This document shows positions 30,219-37,763 of a stretch of DNA of 64,000 nt, piece by piece. Each line of letters opens with the position of its first letter. The stretch's first letter is position 1. Under the pieces are notes generated by a model that was given only the letters and a program-made list of their open reading frames with translations, was not told the DNA's origin and searched no databases. This DNA is from Hyphomicrobiales bacterium (lineage in GTDB: Bacteria; Pseudomonadota; Alphaproteobacteria; Rhizobiales; Aestuariivirgaceae): positions 62,001-126,000 of the forward strand of contig JACPNZ010000031.1 of NCBI GenBank assembly GCA_016185245.1, read 5' to 3'. The position numbers were made by a program, and so were the translations under genes.

Positions 30219-30527
30219 TCAAGTGTAGCCGAAGAAGGTGGTCAGGATAAACACTCCCTGCAGGAAGCTCCAGCCCAGGCCGAGGCCGAGCACGGCCAGG
30301 GCGAAAATCGGATTGTATTCGAGATACCACAGGCCCAGCCGGACGACGCTCATGGGCGCGTAGAGGCACAGCGCCAGCACCTTGAGGGGAGTTAGAAAAT
30401 CCAGCCGGTGCAATATGCCGAGCCGCGGCGGATCGCCGGCCACCATCGCCCAGCTCGTCCCCGCCAGTCCGGCCGAGACCAGCCCCGTCGCCGCCGCCAT
30501 GGCATAGATGAAGTAATAGGTCTGCAT
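30219..30527 (-). CDS. Small membrane protein, function unknown
   Basis: 102 residues with three hydrophobic segments (about 6-28, 48-66 and 76-98), starting MQTYYFIYAMAAATGLVSAG. The start has a GGGAGG ribosome site 5-7 nt upstream. It lies 12 bp upstream of the carbonic anhydrase gene on the same strand. I do not recognise the family with certainty; the pair is common in Rhizobiales as I recall. Confidence 0.75.
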   Translation of the reverse strand: MQTYYFIYAMAAATGLVSAGLAGTSWAMVAGDPPRLGILHRLDFLTPLKVLALCLYAPMSVVRLGLWYLEYNPIFALAVLGLGLGWSFLQGVFILTTFFGYT

Positions 30528-30607
30528 GTCGCCCTCCCGGTTGCGGCCCGTGCCGAAACGGCACAGCCGGGTTACCTGGGCGAAAGCTTTGCAAGGGAAA
30601 TGCCGGG

Positions 30608-30651
30608 GCATATTCCGCCAAAGCGCGCGCGCTTTGGCGACAAGAATATGC
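30608..30651. repeat. Palindromic intergenic repeat, copy A
   Basis: Outer arms GCATATTC/GAATATGC enclose a perfect 24-bp palindrome (30616-30639, CGCCAAAGCGCG and its complement). The same build, with base changes, recurs at 36090-36131. These are REP-like elements of a kind widespread in Rhizobiales. Confidence 0.8.
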
Positions 30652-30663
30652 CGAGACAATCTG

Positions 30664-30711
30664 GAGCGTTTCCTTGTCGGCGAAGCGATGCCAATTCGCC
30701 GGGAAACGCTC
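30664..30711. repeat. Second palindromic element overlapping the DUF3126 stop codon
   Basis: GAGCGTTTCC (30664-30673) and GGGAAACGCTC (30701-30711) are outer arms; GGCGAA (30679-30684) and TTCGCC (30695-30700) are inner arms. It directly follows copy A and reaches the stop codon of the gene at 30711. It may end the cysE transcript. Confidence 0.65.
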
Positions 30712-30920
30712 TACTCCAGGTCGAAGTCGAGGATCGCCATGGAGAAATTGTAGGAGAGCTCGCCGTCCTCCTCGTCACGGAAGATGACGCCAATGAACTC
30801 CTCGCCGATATAGACTTCGGCCGAGTCCGATTTCTGCGGCCGCTTCCGGACCGAGATCGAGGCAAGCTCGAACTTGCTCCTCAGGAACTTGGTCAGCTTG
30901 GCGATTTCTTCGGGCTTCAA
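30711..30920 (-). CDS. DUF3126 family protein, TTG start
   Basis: 69 residues, KPEEIAKLTKFLRSKFELAS then RPQKSDSAEVYIGEEFIGVIFRDEEDGELSYNFSMAIL, the whole DUF3126 family length. The only start matching the family's N-terminus is a TTG with AGGAG 6-7 nt upstream. It lies 31 bp downstream of cysE, its usual neighbour in Hyphomicrobiales. Function unknown. Confidence 0.88.
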   Translation of the reverse strand: MKPEEIAKLTKFLRSKFELASISVRKRPQKSDSAEVYIGEEFIGVIFRDEEDGELSYNFSMAILDFDLE

Positions 30921-30951
30921 GGGGCGCTCCTCGGGCGGGTTCCCGTGGGGT

Positions 30952-31803
30952 CTAGCCGCTCTCCGCTTCCTCCGCAACCGGCTCGACATTGTGGTCCATG
31001 ACCAGCGCCGGCTCGCTGCAACCGGCCCGGCCCACGACCTTGGCCGGAACGCCGGCGACTGTTGTATTGGGCGGTACGTCGTGGAGGACGACCGAGCAGG
31101 CGGCGATCCGCGAGCAATGGCCGATCTCGATGTTGCCGAGGATCTTGGCGCCTGCCCCCACCAGCACGCCCCAGCGCACTTTGGGATGACGGTCACCTTC
31201 GTCCTTGCCGGTGCCGCCGAGGGTTACCCCCTGCATGATCGAGACATTGTCCTCAACCACCGCCGTCTCGCCGATGACAATGTCGTGGCCGTGGTCGACC
31301 ATCAGCCCCTTGCCGATGCGGGCCGCCGGATGGATGTCGACCGAGGCGATGATCGACGAGCGGCTCTGCAAATAATAGGCGAAGTCCTTGCGCCCCATTT
31401 CCCACAGCCGGTGCGCCATGCGGTAGGTCTGGATCGCCTGGTAGCCTTTGAAATAGAGGAGCGGATCGACATAGCGGTGGCAGGCGGGATCGCGCTCGTA
31501 GGTCGCGAGAATGTCGGCGCGCGCCGCAACCCCGATCTCCGGCTCGGCCTCGACGGCATCCTCGAAGGCCTGCACCACCAGATCAGCCCCGATATCGGCA
31601 TTGCCAAGCCGCTGGGCCAGGCGATGGATCAGCGCATCCTCGAAACTCGAATGGTTCAAGACCGAGGAGAAGATGAAGCCGCCGAGCACCGGCTCGAGCC
31701 GCGCTACCTCCTCGGCCTCGCCGCGGATGCGGTTCCAAACGGGGTCGAGGCGTTGGACGGATTGGGTCTTGGCGGCCTGGCGCATGGGCAATTCCTTGTT
31801 CAT
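30952..31803 (-). CDS. cysE: Serine O-acetyltransferase
   Basis: Makes O-acetylserine from serine and acetyl-CoA, the entry to cysteine synthesis. 283 residues: a helical N-terminal domain (LEPVLGGFIFSSVLNHSSFEDA, DPACHRYVDPLLYFKGYQAIQ) and a hexapeptide beta-helix (VDIHPAARIGKGLMVDHGHDIVIG, SIMQGVTLGGTGK). A GAGGG ribosome site precedes the ATG at 31803. The C-terminal tail is longer and more acidic than in E. coli. Confidence 0.95.
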   Translation of the reverse strand: MNKELPMRQAAKTQSVQRLDPVWNRIRGEAEEVARLEPVLGGFIFSSVLNHSSFEDALIHRLAQRLGNADIGADLVVQAFEDAVEAEPEIGVAARADILATYERDPACHRYVDPLLYFKGYQAIQTYRMAHRLWEMGRKDFAYYLQSRSSIIASVDIHPAARIGKGLMVDHGHDIVIGETAVVEDNVSIMQGVTLGGTGKDEGDRHPKVRWGVLVGAGAKILGNIEIGHCSRIAACSVVLHDVPPNTTVAGVPAKVVGRAGCSEPALVMDHNVEPVAEEAESG

Positions 31804-31805
31804 TC

Positions 31806-31890
31806 TGCCCTCGCCCGTGGCGAAGCCATGGGAGAGGAGCTTGCCCTCGGGCCCGACCCGAGGGTGGCGCGCATGCGCCGGGTGAGGGCA
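31806..31890. repeat. Inverted-repeat element upstream of cysE
   Basis: TGCCCTCGCCCG (31806-31817) and CGGGTGAGGGCA (31879-31890) are 12-bp arms with one mismatch. A separate perfect 16-bp palindrome CTCCCCATATGGGGAG lies at 31906-31921. It belongs to the same CCCTCACCC/GGGTGAGGG type as the element at 32819-32959. Confidence 0.6.
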
Positions 31891-31976
31891 GTATAGCGGC
31901 GATCTCCCCATATGGGGAGACGGCTACGGCTTTGCGAAGCCGTTGCGTTGAAACATTCGCCGGTGTAGCCGGGGCT

Positions 31977-32774
31977 ATGCAAGAGCTTGTCTCCCCCACC
32001 CCACACATGCGGGCTTTCCTCGACGGATCAATCGGTTGGCTGGTGCTCAACCGGCCCGAGCGGCGCAACGCGCTCGCTACGCCCATGTGGGCGGCGATCC
32101 CGCCATTGATGAAATTGCTTGATGACAGCCTTGATGTGAAGGCGATCGTCATCCGGGGCGCGGGCTCGGAAGCCTTCGCCGCCGGCGCCGATATTTCCGA
32201 ATTTGGCAGCGCCCGCAGCGATGCCGAGGCGGCCAAATCCTATGAGCAACTGAATGGTGCCGCCTTCGCCGCCATCCGCGGTGCGGCAAAATCGGTCATC
32301 GCCCTGATCGAGGGCTTTTGCATCGGCGGCGGCCTCGCCATTGTCTTGGCTTGCGACCTCCGCGTGGCCGCCCCCTCGGCCCTCTTTGCGCTCCCCCCGG
32401 CGAGGCTCGGCCTTGCCTACCCGCTCGACGGCTTGCGCGATCTGGTGGCGACGGTGGGAGCCCCTGCGGCTAAGGAGCTTCTCTTCACCGCCCGCCGCAT
32501 TGGCACCGAAGAGGCTCTCCGCATCGGCCTCATCAACCGCATCGCGTCCGACGCTGAGGCCGAGACCCGCGCCCTCTGCGCCGAGATCGCCGACGGCGCC
32601 CCCCTTTCGATCGCCCACGCCAAGCGCGCCATCGATCTCATCGCCGAAAAGCCCGGCCACCTCTCCCAAGCGGAAGTCATGGACCTTGCTACCCGCTGCT
32701 TCAACAGCACCGACTACGCCGAAGGCCGCGCCGCCTTTGCCGAGAAAAGGAAACCGAGGTTTGGGGGCACTTAG
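31977..32774 (+). CDS. Enoyl-CoA hydratase/isomerase family protein
   Basis: 265-residue crotonase. Seen: GWLVLNRPERRNALATPMW, the oxyanion stretch AFAAGADISEFG, and GFCIGGGLAIVLACDLRVAA with the second oxyanion Gly. The glutamate usual at the catalytic position 'PExxxG' is replaced here by PPARLGLAYPLDG, so it may be a hydratase variant, isomerase or decarboxylase-like member. ATG at 31977 chosen; 32007 is an alternative. No pathway partner is adjacent. Confidence 0.88.
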   Translation: MQELVSPTPHMRAFLDGSIGWLVLNRPERRNALATPMWAAIPPLMKLLDDSLDVKAIVIRGAGSEAFAAGADISEFGSARSDAEAAKSYEQLNGAAFAAIRGAAKSVIALIEGFCIGGGLAIVLACDLRVAAPSALFALPPARLGLAYPLDGLRDLVATVGAPAAKELLFTARRIGTEEALRIGLINRIASDAEAETRALCAEIADGAPLSIAHAKRAIDLIAEKPGHLSQAEVMDLATRCFNSTDYAEGRAAFAEKRKPRFGGT

Positions 32775-32818
32775 CATTCTTGTGCATTCTTGCCATGGCC
32801 ACACTCAGCACAGTAAGA

Positions 32819-32959
32819 GCCCTCACCCGACCTGCGTTCGCTTCGCTCACCCCTCTCCCACGCCTTCGGTGCGGGCGAAGGTACAAGACGACCATGGCCT
32901 TCGCCCGTCCCGGACTTGATCCGGGATGGGAGAAGGTGGCCGACAGGCCGGATGAGGGC
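32819..32959. repeat. Composite inverted-repeat element between the crotonase and the hydrolase
   Basis: Fills most of the gene-free stretch 32775-33008. GCCCTCACCCGACCTG (32819-32834) pairs with CAGGCCGGATGAGGGC (32944-32959) at 14 of 16 positions. Inner stems are CCTTCG/CGAAGG (32864-32881) and TCCCGGA-CTTGA-TCCGGGA (32908-32926). This mosaic is typical of dispersed non-coding repeats in alphaproteobacteria. I see no gene in it. Confidence 0.65.
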
Positions 32960-33008
32960 CCTTTGGCAGCCGCCAGGAAAATATTTCGATTCCGTCGTCG
33001 ATTCCTTC

Positions 33009-33036
33009 TTGACACTGTTTTCCTATGATGTATATT
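33009..33036 (+). promoter_or_regulatory. Strong orphan promoter facing the hydrolase gene
   Basis: TTGACA (33009-33014), 16-bp spacer, TATATT (33031-33036), in an unusually AT-rich patch; an alternative -10 TATGAT lies at 33024-33029. Transcription would run rightwards from about 33043 into a structured RNA and then antisense to the hydrolase. No normal-length coding sequence follows. Confidence 0.6.
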
Positions 33037-33042
33037 CGATCC

Positions 33043-33208
33043 TGTCTCCTTCCCATGGAGGGGCGGTTCGCGAGCCGTCGAAGACCGGGGAAGAAGATGC
33101 GGGGCCTGAAGTGGAAAGCGACGGACGCTTTCCTAACCAGGGACCGCTCACACTCCCCGGATTGCCCGCCGGGCAATCCCTCCTTCGGTGGATAAAGGAG
33201 GCCGAACC
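33043..33208 (+). ncRNA. Candidate structured leader or small RNA
   Basis: Three strong stems in a row: GGAAAGCG/CGCTTTCC (33113-33120, 33126-33133); a 9-bp perfect stem with triloop GGATTGCCC/GGGCAATCC (33159-33167, 33171-33179); and CCTCCTT/AAGGAGG (33179-33185, 33195-33201). The last one hides an AAAGGAGG ribosome site 7 nt before an ATG at 33209. That ATG opens a frame of only 37 codons. This looks like a translational-control leader separated from its gene, or a stable RNA. No known class was recognised. Confidence 0.4.
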
Positions 33209-34005
33209 ATGGTTTCGAGTGGAAAGCCTCTGGAAGTCGGGTGTGGGCAATGGTCACCGGCGTTGCCGAGAAATTCCACGACTGCCTGCTTGAAGCCCTT
33301 GTCGCCCACCGCATTCATATGATTGCGGCCGGGGAGTGTGACGCCTCTCGCGCCGGGAATGGCGGCAACCAGAGTTGCCACATCTCCGGCGATATCGTCC
33401 TTCTCGCCCGCCACCACCAGGACCGGGCAGGTGATGTGGCTCAAGTCTTCGGCGGTAATCTTCACCCGCGACGAGCGCATGCAGGCGGCGAGCGCCTTCA
33501 AGTCGCTCTTGGTCTGTTCGGCAAAGATACGAAACGAACGGGCGCCGGGGTCGCTGACGTCATCGCGGTTCGGCGCCTCCAGCCCTTTGGCAACCGCTTC
33601 GCCGCCGCCCACCCCGGTGATCATGCGCGACGCCAATCCGGCAAAGACGGCGCGCCGCACCTGTTCCGGATGGCGCATTGCGAGGAACGCGGCAATCCTG
33701 GTACCCATGGAATAGCCCATGACATCGATGCGGCTAAGACCCAGATGGGTGATGAGACGGCTTGCGTCATCAGCCATGGTGGCGGCCGGATAGAAGGCGG
33801 GGTCGTAGAGCTTCTGGCTCGAGCCATGGCCGCGATTGTCGATGGTTATAACCCGGCGGCCCGCCTCACTCAAAGTCTTGACCCAGCCCGTATCCCACCA
33901 GTTGACCCGGCCGTTCGAGGCAAAGCCGTGGATCAACAGGATCGCCGGCCCCTCGCCCGCCTCGCGCCAGGCGATCTCCACGCCTGCCGAATTGAATCTG
34001 TGCAT
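33148..34005 (-). CDS. Alpha/beta hydrolase with an unusual C-terminal extension
   Basis: 285 residues. Core: AILLIHGFASNGRVNWWDTGW (oxyanion region), TIDNRGHGSSQK, nucleophile elbow DVMGYSMGTRIAAF (Ser in GYSMG), and the catalytic His in LPGRNHMNAVGD. The domain normally ends about where FKQAVVEFLGNAG lies; the remaining 34 or so residues (from DHCPHPTSRG) are the antisense of the leader region at 33148-33250 and look non-native. The ATG at 34005 fits the family; one four codons upstream is possible. Substrate unknown. Confidence 0.85.
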   Translation of the reverse strand: MHRFNSAGVEIAWREAGEGPAILLIHGFASNGRVNWWDTGWVKTLSEAGRRVITIDNRGHGSSQKLYDPAFYPAATMADDASRLITHLGLSRIDVMGYSMGTRIAAFLAMRHPEQVRRAVFAGLASRMITGVGGGEAVAKGLEAPNRDDVSDPGARSFRIFAEQTKSDLKALAACMRSSRVKITAEDLSHITCPVLVVAGEKDDIAGDVATLVAAIPGARGVTLPGRNHMNAVGDKGFKQAVVEFLGNAGDHCPHPTSRGFPLETMVRPPLSTEGGIARRAIRGV

Positions 34006-34058
34006 GGCGCGAAACATATGCTAATCGCCCGGTCACTCAAGGCTTTTCGAGGTTCACC

Positions 34059-34304
34059 ATGGCATCGGGCGCTACTCCGCATTTCCACAACGACATGGGG
34101 CTTGCAGCAATCGAAATCGGGGCCCGCGAATTCATGTGCGTGGGAGCCAAGCCGCCCTTCGACCACCCGCATGTGTTCCTCGACATGGGCACCGATGCCG
34201 AGATCGTCTGCCCCTATTGCTCAACCCTCTACAAGTTCAATGCGAGCCTCGGGGCCGGCGAGGCGAAGCCCGCCGAGGCCATCTGGCAGGACGAGGCCGC
34301 ATAG
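34059..34304 (+). CDS. Zinc-finger CHCC domain protein (NDUFS6-like)
   Basis: 81 residues, the usual length of the family. Zinc ligands are C27, a His of DHPHVFLDMG (H36 or H38), C51 and C54 (VCPYCSTLYKF). The family is related to the complex I accessory subunit NDUFS6. Divergent from the hydrolase; the YcaQ-like gene follows after 82 bp. Confidence 0.92.
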   Translation: MASGATPHFHNDMGLAAIEIGAREFMCVGAKPPFDHPHVFLDMGTDAEIVCPYCSTLYKFNASLGAGEAKPAEAIWQDEAA

Positions 34305-34386
34305 TTCCGAGCCTCACCATCCGCAATTACGAGGACCGCGACGAGGTGAAACTTGTGGCCCCCGTCCTCCTCGAAAAACCGCTCTC

Positions 34387-35604
34387 ATGAAGACTTCGCT
34401 ATCCATCGCCGAAGCGCGCCGCATAGCACTCGCCGCTCAGGGCTTTGCTGGCCCGCCGCGTACCGCGAAAATCGGCTGGGCCGCCATGGCGCGCACCATC
34501 GCCCAACTTAATCTCTTGCAGATCGACAGCGTCAACGTGCTGGTGCGGTCCCACTATCTGCCGCTCTTCTCGCGGCTCGGCGCTTACGACCGCGAGCTTC
34601 TCGACGCCCGCGCCTTCGGCGGCAAGAGGCGGGCGCTGTTCGAGTGCTGGGCCCATGAGGCGAGCCTGTTGCCGCTCGAGCTTCATCCGCTGATGCGCTG
34701 GCGCATGGCGCGGGCGCGGGACGGACGCGGCACCTATGGCTCGATGGATGGCTTCGCCGCCGGCGAGCGCGCCTATGTCGATGGCGTGCTCGATTTCGTC
34801 ACCCGCCATGGCCCGACGGCGGTAAGCGATCTTCCCGATAGGGGAAAGAGTGCTGGCGGCTGGTGGGGCTGGTCGAAAGGCAAGATGGCGCTCGAGTGCC
34901 TGTTCGACAGAGGGCAAGTCACCACCGCCACGCGCCAGGGCTTCGAGCGCATCTATGACATCCCGGAAAGAGTCATTCCGGCCGAAACCCTGGCGCTGGC
35001 AACGCCTGACGAAGCCGACAGCATTCGCCGGCTCATGGATTTGGGGGCGCTGGCCCTCGGCATCGGCACGGAAACCGATATCCGCGATTATTTCCGCCTG
35101 CCGGTGGCGGAGGCCAAACGGGCGCTCGCCGAACTGGTCGAGGACGGGCTCTTGCTCCCCGTCGCAGTCGAAAGCTGGAAGCAGCCGGCCTATCTGCACC
35201 GGGACGCGAGAATCCCCAGAAAGGCCGGGGCGCAGGCCCTGGTGTCGCCCTTCGATCCGCTCGTCTGGGAGCGGTCGCGGACCGAGCGCTTATTCGACTT
35301 TCACTATAGGATCGAAATCTATACCCCTGCACATAAAAGGAAATTCGGTTACTACGTGCTGCCATTCCTGGCTGGCGACCGGCTCGCCGCCAGGGTCTGC
35401 CTCAAGGCCGACCGGCAGGCGGGCGTACTGCGCGTCAATGCTACCCATCTCGAAGCGGGTGCCGATGCGGGCGAAACCGCCGCAAGGCTGGCGGAGGACT
35501 TGCGTTCCATGGCCTTATGGCTCGGCCTCGCCGAGTTGGCGGTGGGTTCGAAAGGCAATCTCGCCCGGGACCTGCGCGCCGCCGCCAAGATGAACGGCAG
35601 ATAA
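34387..35604 (+). CDS. Winged-helix DNA glycosylase of the YcaQ/AlkX (HTH_42) family
   Basis: 405 residues. The opening SIAEARRIALAAQGFAG, the LLQIDSVNVLVRSHYLPLFSRLG segment with the Gln-x-Asp catalytic-type motif, and later YLHRDARIP, FDPLVWERSRTERLFDFHYRIEIYTP and YYVLPFLAGDRLAARVCLKAD are family marks. Members excise alkylated bases and unhook inter-strand crosslinks. The open frame continues upstream as antisense of the hydrolase, but homology starts at this ATG. Confidence 0.9.
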   Translation: MKTSLSIAEARRIALAAQGFAGPPRTAKIGWAAMARTIAQLNLLQIDSVNVLVRSHYLPLFSRLGAYDRELLDARAFGGKRRALFECWAHEASLLPLELHPLMRWRMARARDGRGTYGSMDGFAAGERAYVDGVLDFVTRHGPTAVSDLPDRGKSAGGWWGWSKGKMALECLFDRGQVTTATRQGFERIYDIPERVIPAETLALATPDEADSIRRLMDLGALALGIGTETDIRDYFRLPVAEAKRALAELVEDGLLLPVAVESWKQPAYLHRDARIPRKAGAQALVSPFDPLVWERSRTERLFDFHYRIEIYTPAHKRKFGYYVLPFLAGDRLAARVCLKADRQAGVLRVNATHLEAGADAGETAARLAEDLRSMALWLGLAELAVGSKGNLARDLRAAAKMNGR

Positions 35605-35700
35605 CTTCCGGGCTCAGATTGGGTTCAGGGCGGGTCCTGTAGAAAGGCTGCCAACAACGGTGATTGGCACCGCTGCACCAAACCAGGAAGGAACCACCCC

Positions 35701-35991
35701 ATGCTTCGCAAGACCCTGATCGCCCTCTCCGCCGCCGCCGTCCTCGGTATCGGCGCCGCCGCCACCGCCTCGACCGCGGAGGCCAAAACCAAAATCCAGA
35801 TCGGCTTCGGCTTCGGCGGTGGCTGGCATGATGGCGGCTACGGCGGCTGGTATGACGGTGGCTACGGCGGATACGGCGGATACGGCGGATACGGCGGCTA
35901 TGACTGCGGCTATCACTATGTGACTGTCCAGAAGTGGCGCTATGGCCGCCTGGTCCTGAAGACCAAGCTCGTCCCCAACGTTTGCTATTGA
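35701..35991 (+). CDS. Small exported Gly/Tyr-rich protein
   Basis: 96 residues. A signal peptide (MLRKTLIALSAAAVLGIGAA ... AEA) is followed by a low-complexity centre with GGYGG repeats (about residues 47-67) and a Cys-containing C-terminal part YDCGYHYVTVQKWRYGRLVLK ending NVCY, so two cysteines could form a disulfide. It has a strong GGAAGGAA ribosome site. Related small proteins are common in Rhizobiales; function unknown. Confidence 0.85.
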   Translation: MLRKTLIALSAAAVLGIGAAATASTAEAKTKIQIGFGFGGGWHDGGYGGWYDGGYGGYGGYGGYGGYDCGYHYVTVQKWRYGRLVLKTKLVPNVCY

Positions 35992-36089
35992 CCTCCAACG
36001 GCGTCTGCGCTGGTCAGGCTCCGCAACCCTGGCCAGTGCAGAGACGGGCCGGCCGCGACTTCCTCCGCGGCCGGCTTTCGGCGTTGGAA

Positions 36090-36131
36090 CATGTTCCGCC
36101 AAAGTGTGTGCACTTTGGCGATAAGAACATG
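36090..36131. repeat. Palindromic intergenic repeat, copy B
   Basis: CATGTTC/GAACATG outer arms and the inner CGCCAAAGTG...CACTTTGGCG hairpin (36097-36120). It shares layout and most bases with copy A at 30608-30651, and the base changes are compensated across the stem, which preserves pairing. Confidence 0.8.
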
Positions 36132-36150
36132 CTCCATGCCAACGAGCTGG

Positions 36151-36197
36151 CGCATTTTCTTTTCCGGAAAGTGGATTCCACTTTCCGGGGAAATGCG
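36151..36197. repeat. Hairpin element abutting the aminotransferase 3' end
   Basis: CCGGAAAGTGG-ATT-CCACTTTCCGG (36164-36188) is an 11-bp perfect stem, flanked by CGCATTT/AAATGCG outer arms. It touches the stop codon of the minus-strand aminotransferase and may end its transcript. The motif is common in Rhizobiales intergenic space. Confidence 0.7.
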
Positions 36198-37634
36198 TTA
36201 GTTTCCGCCGCGCTGGAACGGCCGCGGCAGGGCCGGCAACAGGCCGCCCTTGACCAGATCGCGGGTTACTTCCTCGATTGCACCGCGCAGCGTGTCGACC
36301 AGGAAATCGGCCTGCTTCAGCGACAGGGTGAGCGGCGGCGACATGACGTCGAGATGGCCCAAGGGGCGCACCAGAAGTCCCCGCTCCCCGCACAGGCTGG
36401 AGATGCGCTTGGAAATGTTGATCTCCTCGGGGAGGTGAGCCTTGGTCTGCTTGTCGGCGACATATTCGACACACATCATCAGCCGCTTACCGCGCACATC
36501 GCCGACCAGCCGCAGGTCCGACAGCTCGCGCAGCCGCGTCTCGAAGTGATCGCCGACCTGGCGCGCATGGTCAAGCAGGCCCTCGCGCTCGATGATCTCG
36601 ATATTCTTGTTGGCAACCGCACAGCACACCGGATGACCTGAATAGGTAAAACCGTGGGCAAACCAGACATCGTGTCCCGGCTGGCTGATCGCTTCGTAGA
36701 TATCATCCGAGAAGATGGTGGCGCCAAGCGGCAGATAGCCCGAGGTGAGGCCCTTGGCCGAGACGATCATGTCGGGCTCGACGCCGAACACGTCCTGGCT
36801 GGCGAACCAGTGGCCGAGCCGGCCGAAACCGGTCACCACCTCGTCGGCGATGAACAGGATGCCGTTTTCCTTCGCCACCTCGGCCATGCGCCTGAGATAA
36901 TCCCTGGGCGGCACCACGACCCCGCCCGAGCCCTGGATCGGCTCGGCGATGAAGGCGGCGATATTTTCCGCACCCAGTTCGCGAATCTTGGCCTTGAATT
37001 CGTCGACCAGATGATCGGTGAACCGATCTTCACTCATTCCCTCCGGCCGTCGGTAGGGATAGGGCGCCGACAGGTGATGGATGAAATCGGTGATGTAATG
37101 GAACTCCGGCGTCCGATCGCCCACGCGGTTGCCCACCGACATCGCCAGATAGGTCGAGCCGTGATAGGAATTGTGCCGCGAGATGATGTTCTTGCGCGTA
37201 GGTTCACCGCGGCGCGCGTGGTAGAAATGGGCGAGCCGGATCGCCGTATCGTTGGCGCACGAGCCCGAGGTCGAGAACGCCACGCGGTTGAGATTGCCGG
37301 GCGCGATTTCGGCCAGTTTGGCCGCCAGTTCGGCGGCTGGTGCATTGCTCATGTCGACGAAGGCATTGGCATAGGGCAGCAAACGAGCCTGCTCGGCCAT
37401 GGCTTCGGCCATCTCGTTGCGGCCATAACCCACATTCACGCACCACATGCCGCCGAGGCCGTCGAGGTAGCGCTTGCCGTTGACATCGGTGATGTAACAA
37501 CCCTCGGCCTCGGCAATGATGAGCGAGCCTTCCTTCTTGAAGCTGTCGAAATGGGTCCAGGGGTGAAGAAAGTGGTCATGGTCCTTCTGCCAGAGTTCCT
37601 GGGCGTTGAAACGGTTGCCAACCCGCTTAAGCAT
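36198..37634 (-). CDS. Class III aminotransferase (omega-amino acid type)
   Basis: 478 residues. Seen: ITDVNGKRYLDGLGGMWCVNVGYG at the N-terminal side, SGSCANDTAIRLA, NSYHGSTYLAMSVG, FIADEVVTGFGRLG, and the PLP lysine in IVSAKGLTSGYLPLGA. The start at MLKRVGNRFN has GGAGG upstream. It resembles beta-alanine/omega-amino acid:pyruvate or putrescine-type transaminases; the amine donor cannot be fixed by reading. Confidence 0.93.
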   Translation of the reverse strand: MLKRVGNRFNAQELWQKDHDHFLHPWTHFDSFKKEGSLIIAEAEGCYITDVNGKRYLDGLGGMWCVNVGYGRNEMAEAMAEQARLLPYANAFVDMSNAPAAELAAKLAEIAPGNLNRVAFSTSGSCANDTAIRLAHFYHARRGEPTRKNIISRHNSYHGSTYLAMSVGNRVGDRTPEFHYITDFIHHLSAPYPYRRPEGMSEDRFTDHLVDEFKAKIRELGAENIAAFIAEPIQGSGGVVVPPRDYLRRMAEVAKENGILFIADEVVTGFGRLGHWFASQDVFGVEPDMIVSAKGLTSGYLPLGATIFSDDIYEAISQPGHDVWFAHGFTYSGHPVCCAVANKNIEIIEREGLLDHARQVGDHFETRLRELSDLRLVGDVRGKRLMMCVEYVADKQTKAHLPEEINISKRISSLCGERGLLVRPLGHLDVMSPPLTLSLKQADFLVDTLRGAIEEVTRDLVKGGLLPALPRPFQRGGN

Positions 37635-37763
37635 GATAGCCTCCAATAATGACTGAACATCCATTCAATAGCATGGCCAGAGGCACACGGCAAGCGGAGG
37701 GCTGGAAACCATCTCCGGCCCTTGTGAATAGATTCTATGGGAATCATCGGTCTACCCCGGAGC

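Noticed and set aside
33241-34386. Long plus-strand open frame that runs into the YcaQ-like gene
   Set aside because: It is the antisense of the alpha/beta hydrolase; recognisable YcaQ-family sequence begins only at 34387.
35840-35905. Short tandem repeats resembling a CRISPR array
   Set aside because: They are 9-bp codon repeats for GGY inside a gene, with no spacers.
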